The translations under genes were made by a program, and so were the position numbers. A DNA stretch of 64,000 bases, from the NCBI RefSeq assembly GCF_018595685.2, contig NZ_CP092334.1:3314001-3378000 (forward strand), read 5' to 3'. Below the pieces are notes generated by a model. That model was not told the origin of the DNA. It searched no databases and saw nothing but the letters and a program-made list of their open reading frames with translations. The stretch's first letter is position 1; every line of letters starts with the position of its first letter. Shown piece by piece: positions 53,444 to 62,229 of this stretch. Source of the DNA: Flavihumibacter rivuli (lineage in GTDB: Bacteria; Bacteroidota; Bacteroidia; Chitinophagales; Chitinophagaceae).

Positions 53444-54167
53444 CCTCCACCAGGTTTTTATCCGGGTCTATCCCTATATCTGACATCATACTGTAAAAGT
53501 CAGATTCTGATATCAGGTCTTTGTCCAGGAGTTGCTTTGCCTTCAGGCCATAATCGCCGATGAATCTGTTTTTGTTGCCTGGTTCATAGAGTTCTGTGCT
53601 GTAACCCATTTGAAGGGCATTGCGCTTAATATTACCGGGATCCTTTAATTGTTCCAGATAGGATGAACTGATCAGGTCCAGGAATTTGAGCCGGTTGAGC
53701 AAGGCAGACCTTGACACGCCAAAGTATTGTTCCAATTTGGTGACTGTACTGATGGTGATACTATCTTTCTTTAATTCCTTTTCGGGGGATTGTTCAATTA
53801 TGCCGTCTTCCGGAATCAAAAAATAGGAAGAGAACCAATCTGCATTATATTCCTCTTTATCTTTCTTATCGAAACTGCCTACGAAACAGATTCGGTTTTG
53901 GAATTCTTCCTGGATGAACAGATGGTAGAGTTCGTGCCCAATGGTAAATCTTTGCCTGGCAATGATATCATTGGCATTGATCATCATGAAATGACCATAA
54001 CCATTTTTAACGGCCATACCGGAAAAGTTATCCCCCATTTCTTTAAAAAGGGTGATCACATTCAGCCTGGTCAACAGGTGACCAAGATTGACGGGTTCTG
54101 TCGGGGATAAGCCATGCTCCTCCCTGAATTTATTGGCCTTATATTCAATTAATCTTTCCTTACGCAT
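53424..54167 (-). CDS. ImmA/IrrE-family metallopeptidase
   Basis: The 247-residue protein has the zinc motif RFTIGHELYHLFIQEEF (HELYH at 78-82) and the downstream EEYNADWFSSYFLIPEDGI (E105/E106 third-ligand candidates and the typical N/A-D-x-F-x-LIP segment). N-terminal LIEYKANKFREEHGL...VNLGHLLTRLNV and a C-terminal winged-helix-like region (VTKLEQYFGVSRSALLNRLKFLDLI) complete the family architecture. ImmA/IrrE peptidases cleave repressor proteins upon a signal. The gene overlaps Xre by 8 nt and the PIN gene by 20 nt, so the peptidase probably acts on the co-encoded Xre protein. Confidence 0.92.
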   Translation of the reverse strand: MRKERLIEYKANKFREEHGLSPTEPVNLGHLLTRLNVITLFKEMGDNFSGMAVKNGYGHFMMINANDIIARQRFTIGHELYHLFIQEEFQNRICFVGSFDKKDKEEYNADWFSSYFLIPEDGIIEQSPEKELKKDSITISTVTKLEQYFGVSRSALLNRLKFLDLISSSYLEQLKDPGNIKRNALQMGYSTELYEPGNKNRFIGDYGLKAKQLLDKDLISESDFYSMMSDIGIDPDKNLVEDDKAAG

Positions 54168-54498
54168 GACGCTGCCCTAATTGAACGATACGGTGGTAAT
54201 TCCTGATGACCCTTCTGAATGTGGCAATGTTTTCCATGTCCTTTGCGGTGAGGTGATCTGCCCTGAAGGCAAATGCCATTTCAGCGGCCACTTCATCAGG
54301 GTTATCTGAGAAAAAGATATCCAGCGCTACGCCAAATAGATCAGCTAATTTTTCCAATGCTTCCAAAGAAGGCTCCCTTGTGCCATTTTCGTAATAGCTG
54401 ATCATTTCCCTTTTTACGCCCAGGTAATCTGCTACGGTTTCCTGTTTATAGCCGTATTGCTGCCGTAACTTTTTTATGATAGGTCCGCAATGCTCCAT
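54160..54498 (-). CDS. Xre-family HTH regulator of the ImmA/PIN operon
   Basis: The 112-residue protein carries a HTH_3 domain (about 8-62: IIKKLRQQYGYKQETVADYLGVKREMISYYENGTREPSLEALEKLADLFGVALDIFF). The C-terminal part (RADHLTAKDMENIATFRRVIRNYHRIVQL) is helical and may be the peptidase recognition or dimerisation tail. It is the first gene of the operon, as is usual for the antitoxin or repressor. An inverted repeat lies just upstream. Confidence 0.93.
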   Translation of the reverse strand: MEHCGPIIKKLRQQYGYKQETVADYLGVKREMISYYENGTREPSLEALEKLADLFGVALDIFFSDNPDEVAAEMAFAFRADHLTAKDMENIATFRRVIRNYHRIVQLGQRHA

Positions 54499-54523
54499 AC
54501 CGACTGGTTTGAAAATAAAAATA

Positions 54524-54570
54524 TGTTACAAAATTACTGATTTCTTGGAGCAAGCTTTCAAAATGTAACA
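54524..54570. promoter_or_regulatory. Inverted repeat upstream of the Xre operon
   Basis: TGTTACA (54524-54530) and TGTAACA (54564-54570) form an inverted repeat with a 40-bp centre distance, about four helical turns, 26-72 nt upstream of the xre start. Position and spacing fit an Xre operator with cooperative binding. Confidence 0.4.
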
Positions 54571-54751
54571 GGCCCTGAAGTTGGAAAAGCAGATAGGAAG
54601 GCCAGTTGATTATTATAAATAATTGATAGTCAAAGCTTATTAGAAGTTTGTGCGATCCGGGATAAAGCGTTTAAAAATGAAAATAAATGAATGAAGGTAT
54701 TCGCCTTGGTCCAGGATTAAGGTAGTTAATAACAGATCAATGGTCCGTAGT

Positions 54752-55183
54752 TTATTCCACCCGCTCATAAACGGTCATGCCACCACCATCCAGGGGGAAG
54801 AAGCCGGATAATAGGTTGAGCCGGTTATCCCTGACGTCAATAAAAGTTTTTCCCTGCCCTCCTGCGCCGAATACGATCCTGTGGTTGAATTGGCCGTCCT
54901 GGATGCGCAAGCCCAGTGTTTCGGCTGCGGTATTGTCTTTCACCAGCCAGTAATGGCCGGATTGAACGACTGCGCCGTTGCTGATCCTTTCAAAGCGCCA
55001 TCCTGAAAATTGGAGATAATTCCCGTTGCCCGGGGCATAATTGACCGGGAAGCCTGAGCCGCCTTGCTGCAGCCGCAGTTCCCATTTTCCCTGTATGGCC
55101 AACGGCTCCCCGCTGTCCTTGTTGCAGCTGGTAGCGGCTGCCAGCAGGATGCCCCCCAAGGTTATAGCAATTAGTTTTCTCAT
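54752..55183 (-). CDS. Lipoprotein of unknown function, lipocalin-like
   Basis: The protein has 143 residues from the ATG at 55183 (MRKLIAITLGGILLAAATSCNK, lipobox AATSC); 19 upstream codons are unlikely coding. The mature part is beta-rich (IQGKWELRLQQGGSG, NYLQFSGWRFERISNG, TAAETLGLRIQDGQFNHRIVFG, TFIDVRDNRLNLLSGFFP) and ends in VYERVE. The W-E-L-x-x start after 'GKW' is common in lipocalin-like Bacteroidota lipoproteins; no function is known. Confidence 0.8.
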   Translation of the reverse strand: MRKLIAITLGGILLAAATSCNKDSGEPLAIQGKWELRLQQGGSGFPVNYAPGNGNYLQFSGWRFERISNGAVVQSGHYWLVKDNTAAETLGLRIQDGQFNHRIVFGAGGQGKTFIDVRDNRLNLLSGFFPLDGGGMTVYERVE

Positions 55184-55424
55184 GTGTGTTTTTTTAGGTT
55201 GACTGCCTGATGCCGTCAATCGTTGCACTTTCAATGGCAATATCCCTGCTTCCCCCGATGCCCCACCCTATTCCTTAAAAACAAGGTGGTTGTTGCGCCG
55301 GGTTTCAATTCCGGCTTCTCTATACTAGATTGAATGGTAGCCGAAATGACCAACAACTCCCCAACCCCTGCAATTCCCTTGCAAAGGTCCCTAATAATTT
55401 GCCCGCTCACCCAAAATCCTGGCG

Positions 55425-55601
55425 ATGCAACTGCGCACTGTTGGCTTCTCCACCGAAAAGGAGGCTTTCGTTTATTTCCTCGGGTTGATGGCTACCAAGG
55501 CCATTGACTTGCTGTTGCGGGATGAGCTCACCAACCAAAGAATGCCGAAGCGGGTCTTTATGGAGAAACTGGAAAGGGCCTTTTCAATTTTCCGTGATTA
55601 G
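55425..55601 (+). CDS. Small hypothetical protein (58 aa)
   Basis: The short open frame starts at ATG 55425 (MQLRTVGFSTEKEAFVYFLG) and ends at TAG 55599-55601. It is helical, without signal or membrane segment, and includes MATKAIDLLLRDELTNQRMPKR. Codon use looks real (GC-rich third positions unlike the AT-rich flank). There is no known family. It lies 120 nt before the exonuclease-RecQ-UvrD gene on the same strand. Confidence 0.45.
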   Translation: MQLRTVGFSTEKEAFVYFLGLMATKAIDLLLRDELTNQRMPKRVFMEKLERAFSIFRD

Positions 55602-55721
55602 GGTAATACAGAATTGGTGTAATATTTCGTTAACCCCTTGTGTTTAAATAAATTAAATAATATATTGGAGTTGTAGAAGTATCTTAAATGTTCTCTGTTT
55701 TAAGATGGAACCTTATACCTG

Positions 55722-58700
55722 ATGAACCATGTTGTGACATTTTTCGACCTGGAGGTCGATCCTAAATCAAAAAAGATTGCCGATCTGGGTTATATCTCCT
55801 CAGACCATTCCCAATACCATGGCACTTCTATTGAAAAACTATTGGCACAATTTAACAGGTCGCAGTTCATAGCTGGACATAATATCCTGCTTCATGATCT
55901 GCCTTATATGGCCAGATTGTATCCTGATATAGAATTCGATCAATGGAAGCATATTGATACGCTTTTTCTTTCCCCCATTCTATTCCCTTCCAAACCCTAC
56001 CACCGACTGCTGAAGGATGATAAGATTTCTGATGATGCACCTAACAATCCATTGAACGATTCAATCAAGGCAAGAGACCTTTTTTTCGATGAGCTGGCCA
56101 CTTTTCAAAGATTGAATCCAAATGTGCAACAAATATTTTACCACCTCCTTACGCCGGACCATCGGTTTAAACATTTTTTTGAATACATAGCCTTTCGACC
56201 AACCTCCAATAGCAATCTTTTAAACCTCATTCGGGACAGCTACCAAGGTAAATTTTGCTTTAATAGTCCCTTAGAATCAATCATTGAAACTGAGCCGGTT
56301 GAGCTCGCCTATGCGTTAGCGCTTATTGGGGCTCAAGACCGTCAATCCATTCTGCCGCGCTGGTTGCTTTTCACCTTTCCCAGGTTGGAATATGTACTCA
56401 AGCTCCTGAGAGGTACGCCTTGCCCGGAATCCTGCCAGTATTGCTCAGAATCCTTGGATGCCAGGCGTGCCTTGAAAAAGTATTTTGGCTACGATGCTTA
56501 CCGGGTTTATGATGGTGAGCCTTTACAGGAAAAGGCTGTTACCGCTGCCATCAATAATAAATCCCTGCTGGCTATATTTCCTACCGGCGGTGGTAAGTCC
56601 ATTACTTTCCAGGTTCCGGCTTTGATCAGTGCTGATACAGAAAAAGGACTCACAGTGGTTATCTCTCCGCTGCAGTCATTGATGAAAGATCAGGTGGATA
56701 ATCTTTTGGAAAAGCAAATTACCGCTGCTGTTACCATTAATGGGTTGCTCGACCCGATCGAAAGGAGCATGGTGCTGGAACAGGTTGCTGACGGATCTGC
56801 TGGTATTCTATATATTTCTCCTGAATCACTCCGATCGGCTACCATTGAAAAGGTTTTACTGGGTAGGCATATCAGTCGTTTTGTGATTGATGAGGCGCAC
56901 TGTTTTTCTTCATGGGGGCATGATTTTAGGGTAGATTATCTCTATATCGCTGAGTTTATTAAAACAATACAACAAAAAAAGAACCTGGAATTTCCTATCC
57001 CGGTTTCCTGTTTTTCTGCAACTGCCAAGCCCCAGGTTGTAGATGATATCCGCAATTATTTTAAAAGCCGATTGAACCTAGAACTTGAACTTTTTCAGGC
57101 CAGTGTAAGAAGAAAGAATCTCCATTATAAGGTTATTAGACTGGATTCCGACGAATCCAAATATGATACGCTACGCAATTTGTTGGCTCAAAAAGACTGC
57201 CCTACGATTATCTATGTTTCCCGGACAAAGAAGGCGGAAAAGATCGCGGAAAAACTAAGTGCGGATGGGTATGAGGCGCTCGCTTTTCACGGCAAAATGG
57301 ACAGACAGGATAAAACGAGCAATCAGAATGATTTTATCGCCGGTTCTACCAGGATCATTGTTGCTACCGCTGCTTTTGGGATGGGCGTGGATAAAAAGGA
57401 TGTGGGCATGGTTATTCATTATGATATTTCTGACTCATTGGAAAATTATGTCCAGGAGGCAGGAAGGGCCGGGAGGGACGAAGCTTTGCAGGCTGATTGT
57501 TATGTATTGTTCAATCCGGATGATCTGGACCGGCATTTCAGCAGGCTGAACCAAACTAAAATGAGCCAGGCTGAGATCAACCAAATCTGGAAGGCTATCA
57601 AGGATCTTACCAGGAAGCGAGTAAATATTTCGAATTCTGTGCTTGAAATCGCCAGGAAAGGTGGTTGGGAGGAAGGTATTGAAGATCTGGAAACACGAGT
57701 TAAAACGGCTATAGCAGCATTGGAAAATGCCAGCTATCTAAGACGTAAACAGAATATGCCCCGGGTTTTTGCTACCAGTATTGAAGTGTTCAATGCTGAT
57801 GAAGCAATTTCGAGGGTTAACAACTCAGCTAGAATATTGCCTGATCAGAAAGTAAATGCCATTAGAATTATCAAGTCGCTTATCTCTTCCAACCGTAAAT
57901 CTATCGGCCGGGATGAAGCAGTTGAGTCCAGGGTCGATTATATCGCTGATCGGTTAGGTATTACCGTTTATGAGACGATTGAGCTCATTAACCTGCTGAG
58001 AGAAGAAAAGATACTTGCTGATGCTAAGGATATTCAGATCAGTATTGACAAAGGGGAAGATTTAAAAGCACAGAGGCTGTTACTGGAACATGTTGCCATG
58101 GAAAGGGCTTTATCCCAAAAACTGAGTCTCGAAGCAACTATATTCAATATCAAGGAACTACTTGATGATATTAATAATGATCTTGGTAAGGAATATTCCC
58201 CCACATTTATAAAGAATATCCTGAATTTTTGGGTGGTCAAAAAATGGTGTAAAAGACAGCTTCAGGAATATTCCAGGAACCATTTGCAACTTCAGCTTAC
58301 CCTTGACAATGAAAAGCTACTGGAGCGTATTGAGAAGAGGGCTGCTATATGCAATTTCATAATTGAGTTTGTCGGGCAATTAATTAATAAAAGTTCCTCA
58401 ACTAATACAAAGGAGGGGATTGTTAATGTTTCTGTTATTGGACTGCGGGATAGTTTTATTCAATCCAACTCCTTATTTAAACAATCGGCTACAATTGAAG
58501 AAATTGAGGATGCGCTATTTTATTTGTCCAGAATTGGTGCCATGAATATTGAAGGGGGTTTTATTGTTACCTATAATAAAATACAAATAGAAAGAATTGA
58601 AAAGAATAATAAGGTCCAGTATAAAAAAGAAGATTATGCCCAATTGGAGGAATATTATAAGCAGAAAGCGGAACAGATTCATATTGTAGGGGAATACGCA

Positions 58701-60530
58701 AAGCGGATGGCTAATAACTATGAGGATGCTATTAATTTCACCGAGGATTATTTCAGTTTGCCCTATGACCGATTTATTCGAAAATATTTTCCTGGTGAAA
58801 AGGCACGTGATCTAAAGATGAGAATCAGTCCTGAAAAGTTTAAACGCATTTTTGGTTCCCTCGATCCCCGGCAATTGAGCATCATTAATGATAAGGACCA
58901 TCAGCATATCATTGTGGCTGCGGGTCCGGGTAGTGGCAAAACCCGAATCCTTGTAAGTAAAATGGCCTCACTGCTGTTAATGGAAGATATAAAACATGAG
59001 CAATTGCTGATGTTAACTTTTTCGCGGGCTGCTGCTATGGAGTTTAAAAAAAGGTTACTTGAACTTATTGGACCAGTGGCCCATTATGTAGAGATCAAAA
59101 CTTTTCATGCATATTGTTTTGATTTGTTAGGCAGGCAGGGTAATCTCGAAAAATCAAATGATATTTTAAAGATTACGGTTAATAAAATACGTAATGGCGA
59201 GATTGAGCCTAATAGAATCACCAAGCAAGTCCTGGTGGTAGATGAAGCGCAAGATATCAATGACGATGAGTTTGAATTGATTAAAGCCCTTTTAGAGCAA
59301 AATGAGAATATGAGAACCCTGCTGGTTGGGGATGATGATCAGAATATTTTTGATTTCAGGGGTGCGAGCAACCGAGCACTTAATGAAATGGCCCGATTGG
59401 ATGGGTCAGTATTGTATCACCTGGTAACCAATTATAGATCTGTTCAGAATATTGTGGCTTTCAGTAATCAATGGGCTCGTTACTTACAGAATAGAATGAA
59501 GCGGGAAGAAATTTCCGCAAAAACAATTGAAAATGGCCTGGTAGAGTTGGTTCAATATGCGGGTAAGCAATTCAACATTGGTGTTGCAGAGGAGATAACC
59601 AGGCAAAGACCTGAGGGAACAATAGCGGTACTCACCTATAGGAATGAAGAAGTACTTCAAATGCAATGCCTATTGCAGAGAGCTGGTATTCCAAACAGGA
59701 TAATGCAGCATACTGAAGGGTTTTATTTGTACAATCTCCTGGAGTTAAAGGAGTTTACGGATTGGGTTTGCCTAAAAACGGATAGTCCGGTTATTACAAA
59801 AGAGGACTGGGAGTCAGCTAAAAAGGGTTTAAAAGCTCAGTATGGTAAGAGCACCCAATTGCCCTCCTGTCTGGGGATCATTGATGCATTTGAACAGTCA
59901 AGTCCTGGGATAATGTACAAATCTGACTGGAAGACCTTGCTCGCAGAGTCGGGCATGGATGATTTTACCGGGATTGGCAGCGAATTGGTTTACTTGAGTA
60001 CGATTCATAAAGCAAAAGGAAGGGAATTCGATAATGTTTATTTGATGCTAAATGGATTGGATCCCAAGTTGGAGGAAACAAAACGCCTCATTTATGTTGC
60101 GTTGACCAGGGCTAAAAAGCGCCTTTTCATTCATTATAATGGTACTTATTTTGATCGGGTAAAAGTAAATGGACAAACAAATAGATTTGATGCCACTAAT
60201 TATGATCTGCCGCCCGAGATAAAGCTGCAGCTCACGCACAAAGATGTTCAGCTTGGCTATTTTGAATATGTACAAAACAGGGTGCGTTCCTTGCTGCCGG
60301 GATCGGAGTTGAACATTCTCAATGATGCTGAATTGGGTTATAAGGAGAATAGGGTCGTCAAATATTCCAGTTCATTCAGGGAAAAACTGGAAGTCTTTTA
60401 CCAAAATGGGTATCGTCAAAAAAGGGCAGAGGTGAATTATGTGGTCTACTGGAAGAATCCTAATAACGGCTCTGTATGCAGGATACTTCTTCCTGTAGTT
60501 TATCTGAATAAATATAATGATAATCATTGA
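55722..60530 (+). CDS. DEDD-exonuclease / RecQ helicase / UvrD helicase fusion protein
   Basis: The 1602-residue protein has three parts. (1) The N-terminal DEDD/DnaQ-like exonuclease (1-130) has FFDLEVD (D9, E11), AGHNILLHDLPYM (D59) and YHRLLKDD...LNDS (H94, D113). (2) The RecQ-type SF2 helicase is preceded by a Cys cluster C-P-E-S-C-x-x-C (about 235): motif I IFPTGGGKSITFQV (about 285), DEAH (about 390), FSATAKPQV and FGMGVDKKDVGMVIHYDIS...QEAGRAGRDEA. (3) A UvrD/Rep-type SF1 helicase near the C-terminus has AGPGSGKTRIL (about 1067), VVDEAQDIND (about 1174), GDDDQNIFDFRGA, TIHKAKGREFDN and LIYVALTRAKKRLF (about 1460). All catalytic motifs look intact. It is AT-rich and alone on its strand. 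Confidence 0.93.
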   Translation: MNHVVTFFDLEVDPKSKKIADLGYISSDHSQYHGTSIEKLLAQFNRSQFIAGHNILLHDLPYMARLYPDIEFDQWKHIDTLFLSPILFPSKPYHRLLKDDKISDDAPNNPLNDSIKARDLFFDELATFQRLNPNVQQIFYHLLTPDHRFKHFFEYIAFRPTSNSNLLNLIRDSYQGKFCFNSPLESIIETEPVELAYALALIGAQDRQSILPRWLLFTFPRLEYVLKLLRGTPCPESCQYCSESLDARRALKKYFGYDAYRVYDGEPLQEKAVTAAINNKSLLAIFPTGGGKSITFQVPALISADTEKGLTVVISPLQSLMKDQVDNLLEKQITAAVTINGLLDPIERSMVLEQVADGSAGILYISPESLRSATIEKVLLGRHISRFVIDEAHCFSSWGHDFRVDYLYIAEFIKTIQQKKNLEFPIPVSCFSATAKPQVVDDIRNYFKSRLNLELELFQASVRRKNLHYKVIRLDSDESKYDTLRNLLAQKDCPTIIYVSRTKKAEKIAEKLSADGYEALAFHGKMDRQDKTSNQNDFIAGSTRIIVATAAFGMGVDKKDVGMVIHYDISDSLENYVQEAGRAGRDEALQADCYVLFNPDDLDRHFSRLNQTKMSQAEINQIWKAIKDLTRKRVNISNSVLEIARKGGWEEGIEDLETRVKTAIAALENASYLRRKQNMPRVFATSIEVFNADEAISRVNNSARILPDQKVNAIRIIKSLISSNRKSIGRDEAVESRVDYIADRLGITVYETIELINLLREEKILADAKDIQISIDKGEDLKAQRLLLEHVAMERALSQKLSLEATIFNIKELLDDINNDLGKEYSPTFIKNILNFWVVKKWCKRQLQEYSRNHLQLQLTLDNEKLLERIEKRAAICNFIIEFVGQLINKSSSTNTKEGIVNVSVIGLRDSFIQSNSLFKQSATIEEIEDALFYLSRIGAMNIEGGFIVTYNKIQIERIEKNNKVQYKKEDYAQLEEYYKQKAEQIHIVGEYAKRMANNYEDAINFTEDYFSLPYDRFIRKYFPGEKARDLKMRISPEKFKRIFGSLDPRQLSIINDKDHQHIIVAAGPGSGKTRILVSKMASLLLMEDIKHEQLLMLTFSRAAAMEFKKRLLELIGPVAHYVEIKTFHAYCFDLLGRQGNLEKSNDILKITVNKIRNGEIEPNRITKQVLVVDEAQDINDDEFELIKALLEQNENMRTLLVGDDDQNIFDFRGASNRALNEMARLDGSVLYHLVTNYRSVQNIVAFSNQWARYLQNRMKREEISAKTIENGLVELVQYAGKQFNIGVAEEITRQRPEGTIAVLTYRNEEVLQMQCLLQRAGIPNRIMQHTEGFYLYNLLELKEFTDWVCLKTDSPVITKEDWESAKKGLKAQYGKSTQLPSCLGIIDAFEQSSPGIMYKSDWKTLLAESGMDDFTGIGSELVYLSTIHKAKGREFDNVYLMLNGLDPKLEETKRLIYVALTRAKKRLFIHYNGTYFDRVKVNGQTNRFDATNYDLPPEIKLQLTHKDVQLGYFEYVQNRVRSLLPGSELNILNDAELGYKENRVVKYSSSFREKLEVFYQNGYRQKRAEVNYVVYWKNPNNGSVCRILLPVVYLNKYNDNH

Positions 60531-60563
60531 TCGCCTTCAATTAATAAATCCAAAACGAGACAA

Positions 60564-61280
60564 ATGAAGATCACCAAGCAATTTTTGATTTGTACACTTT
60601 GCCTTTTAAATTCCCTGTCTGCATTTTGTCAGGAGACGACTGCTAACCTCGATGCAAGAACGATCATTCTAAAATGCATTGATAGAATGGGAGGAATGGA
60701 GAAATTAAGATCCGTTAAAACCCTTTATACCGAATTGACTACAGAGATGGACGGCAGAAAGGTAACTTGGGTTACAAAGGAGATGCTTCCCAATAAGGGG
60801 GCCTTCCAGATTGTATACAATGGCTCAATTGTCTACCAGGATTGGTTTGATGGACAAAAAGGGTTCGAGACAAGGAGGGGTGAGGTAGTAGAAACAGCTG
60901 CTGAACAATTGACTAATAAATTCCCAAGGAAGAATATTTTCAATGAGCTCGATTACCTTGATTCTTCGGTTTATGCCATTGAGAGAATGGAAGATGTAAA
61001 AGTGAAAAGATCTGATTGTTATAAGGTGAAAGCTCGTTTTATAACCGGAAGGATTAAACTGGTCTATATAGAGAAGAAGACCTTTAATATCATCAGGGAA
61101 GATGTGACCGATGCCGGCTCTCCCGAAACTTCAATTACCTATTTTTCCGATTTTAAAAGATTCGGCGATATTTATTTCTATGGCAAGATGGTCCTGGGTG
61201 ATACCCCAGATGCTCAGGTCGCAACGGTGACAAGGCTGGTTGCGAATGAACTTATAACAGAAAGAGATTTTACGAAATAA
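60564..61280 (+). CDS. LolA-like exported protein of unknown function
   Basis: The 238-residue protein has signal peptide MKITKQFLICTLCLLNSLSAFCQ. The mature part has the outer-membrane lipoprotein-sorting (LolA/LolB-like) beta pattern: ARTIILKCIDRMGGMEKLRSVKTLYTELTTEMDGRKVTWVTKEM, FQIVYNGSIVYQDWFDGQKGFETR, KVKRSDCYKVKARFITGRIKLVYIEKKTFNIIRED, PETSITYFSDFKRFGDIYF. The role is not assignable. It begins 33 nt after the helicase fusion on the same strand and could be read through from it. Confidence 0.8.
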   Translation: MKITKQFLICTLCLLNSLSAFCQETTANLDARTIILKCIDRMGGMEKLRSVKTLYTELTTEMDGRKVTWVTKEMLPNKGAFQIVYNGSIVYQDWFDGQKGFETRRGEVVETAAEQLTNKFPRKNIFNELDYLDSSVYAIERMEDVKVKRSDCYKVKARFITGRIKLVYIEKKTFNIIREDVTDAGSPETSITYFSDFKRFGDIYFYGKMVLGDTPDAQVATVTRLVANELITERDFTK

Positions 61281-61358
61281 GGGAGTGTAGAATTCTCTGT
61301 TTTAGTGAATTTGATTAAATAATTGCTTATCATAGCTTACTTCAGTCGCACTTTGTCT

Positions 61359-61679
61359 ATGATCCCTAAATGGAGAATGATTCTAATCACTACGGCTGTA
61401 TTACATCATTCCTGTCTGAATACGGGAAATGCCAAGTCTGGTAAAGACCTGGTTAATGATAAATGTGTCTCCTGTCATAATTATTCGGAGTCAAAGACAG
61501 TGCATTTACGTGCTCTTTTTAAAATATAGGAATCAGAGGTCTCTTTGGATCGATACATGCAAGTTTTGAACGATTCAAATCACATATTCTATTCTAGGCA
61601 ATTAACTGAGAAAGATCAAGATAGTATTTATCGGTACTTAATGTCTTTAGATTGGGCGATTAATGAGTTAATGACTTGA
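61359..61679 (+). pseudogene. Cytochrome c-like protein interrupted by an in-frame TAG
   Basis: From ATG 61359 the frame encodes a lipoprotein-like start (MIPKWRMILITTAVLHHSC), then DLVNDKCVSCHN, a CxxCH haem site. It stops at TAG 61527-61529. Without any shift the same frame continues for 49 codons: ...SLDRYMQVLNDSNHIFYSRQ, LTEKDQDSIYRYLMSLDW to TGA at 61677. The continuation has the LT-E-x-D-x-x-x-I-x-x-YL ending usual for small cytochromes c. The simplest reading is a gene broken by one nonsense mutation. If the TAG is wrong or recoded it would be an intact protein of about 106 residues. Confidence 0.7.
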
Positions 61680-61787
61680 CCAATATTCCATTGGCGCGAT
61701 TTGCTTTCTCACAATGATCTTCCTTATTCCCATTCAATCAACACTGCTATTTACAACTATCTTTATCCCCCATACCAAAAGACCAGG

Positions 61788-62018
61788 ATGAAGCAAGTAT
61801 TGGTGGCTACCACCATCCTTTTTGCGATAGCTGCTTCCGTTGCCTTTACGGAACAGGCCGATAACCTGCGCCAGTTATACAGCAGGCCGATCAGCTAATG
61901 GCCTGCACCCGCTATTGATCCTGGCATAGCATGGATAGAATGGGAAGCCCTACCAAAGCCTACTGTCTATACATATTTTCAATTGGGGTCCTCTTCGATC
62001 GCACCCGTGGAGGCGTAA
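61788..62018 (+). pseudogene. 5' remnant of a cytochrome-c-peroxidase-like gene with an in-frame TAA
   Basis: ATG 61788 gives MKQVLVATTILFAIAASVAF, an export signal, then NLRQLYSRPIS and TAA at 61896-61898. In frame after the stop follows WPAPAIDPGIAWIEWEALPK. In MauG/cytochrome c peroxidase proteins of Bacteroidota the same place reads ...YSRPxxQWPAPxxDxGVxW..., so the TAA most likely replaced CAA (Gln). The frame then runs into TTCAATTGGGGTCCTCTTCG, a decayed repeat-type sequence, and stops at 62016-62018 without the haem motifs. The gene is therefore truncated as well as interrupted. Confidence 0.6.
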
Positions 62019-62229
62019 CGCGGGTGAGGACGGGAATGTTGATTAGTAATAGCCTATAGCTAATAGGTGATCATAGTGATATTGTTTTTTGGCGTTTTTA
62101 ATGACAACCTCTTACTGTAATAACTGATTAGGTACACTGCGATTTGCTTGTCATATTGAGTCGTATGGCTAAAAGTATGATAAAGATCGGATAGGTTGTA
62201 GTTGGTAATTGTATCTGGGATGTATGAAT

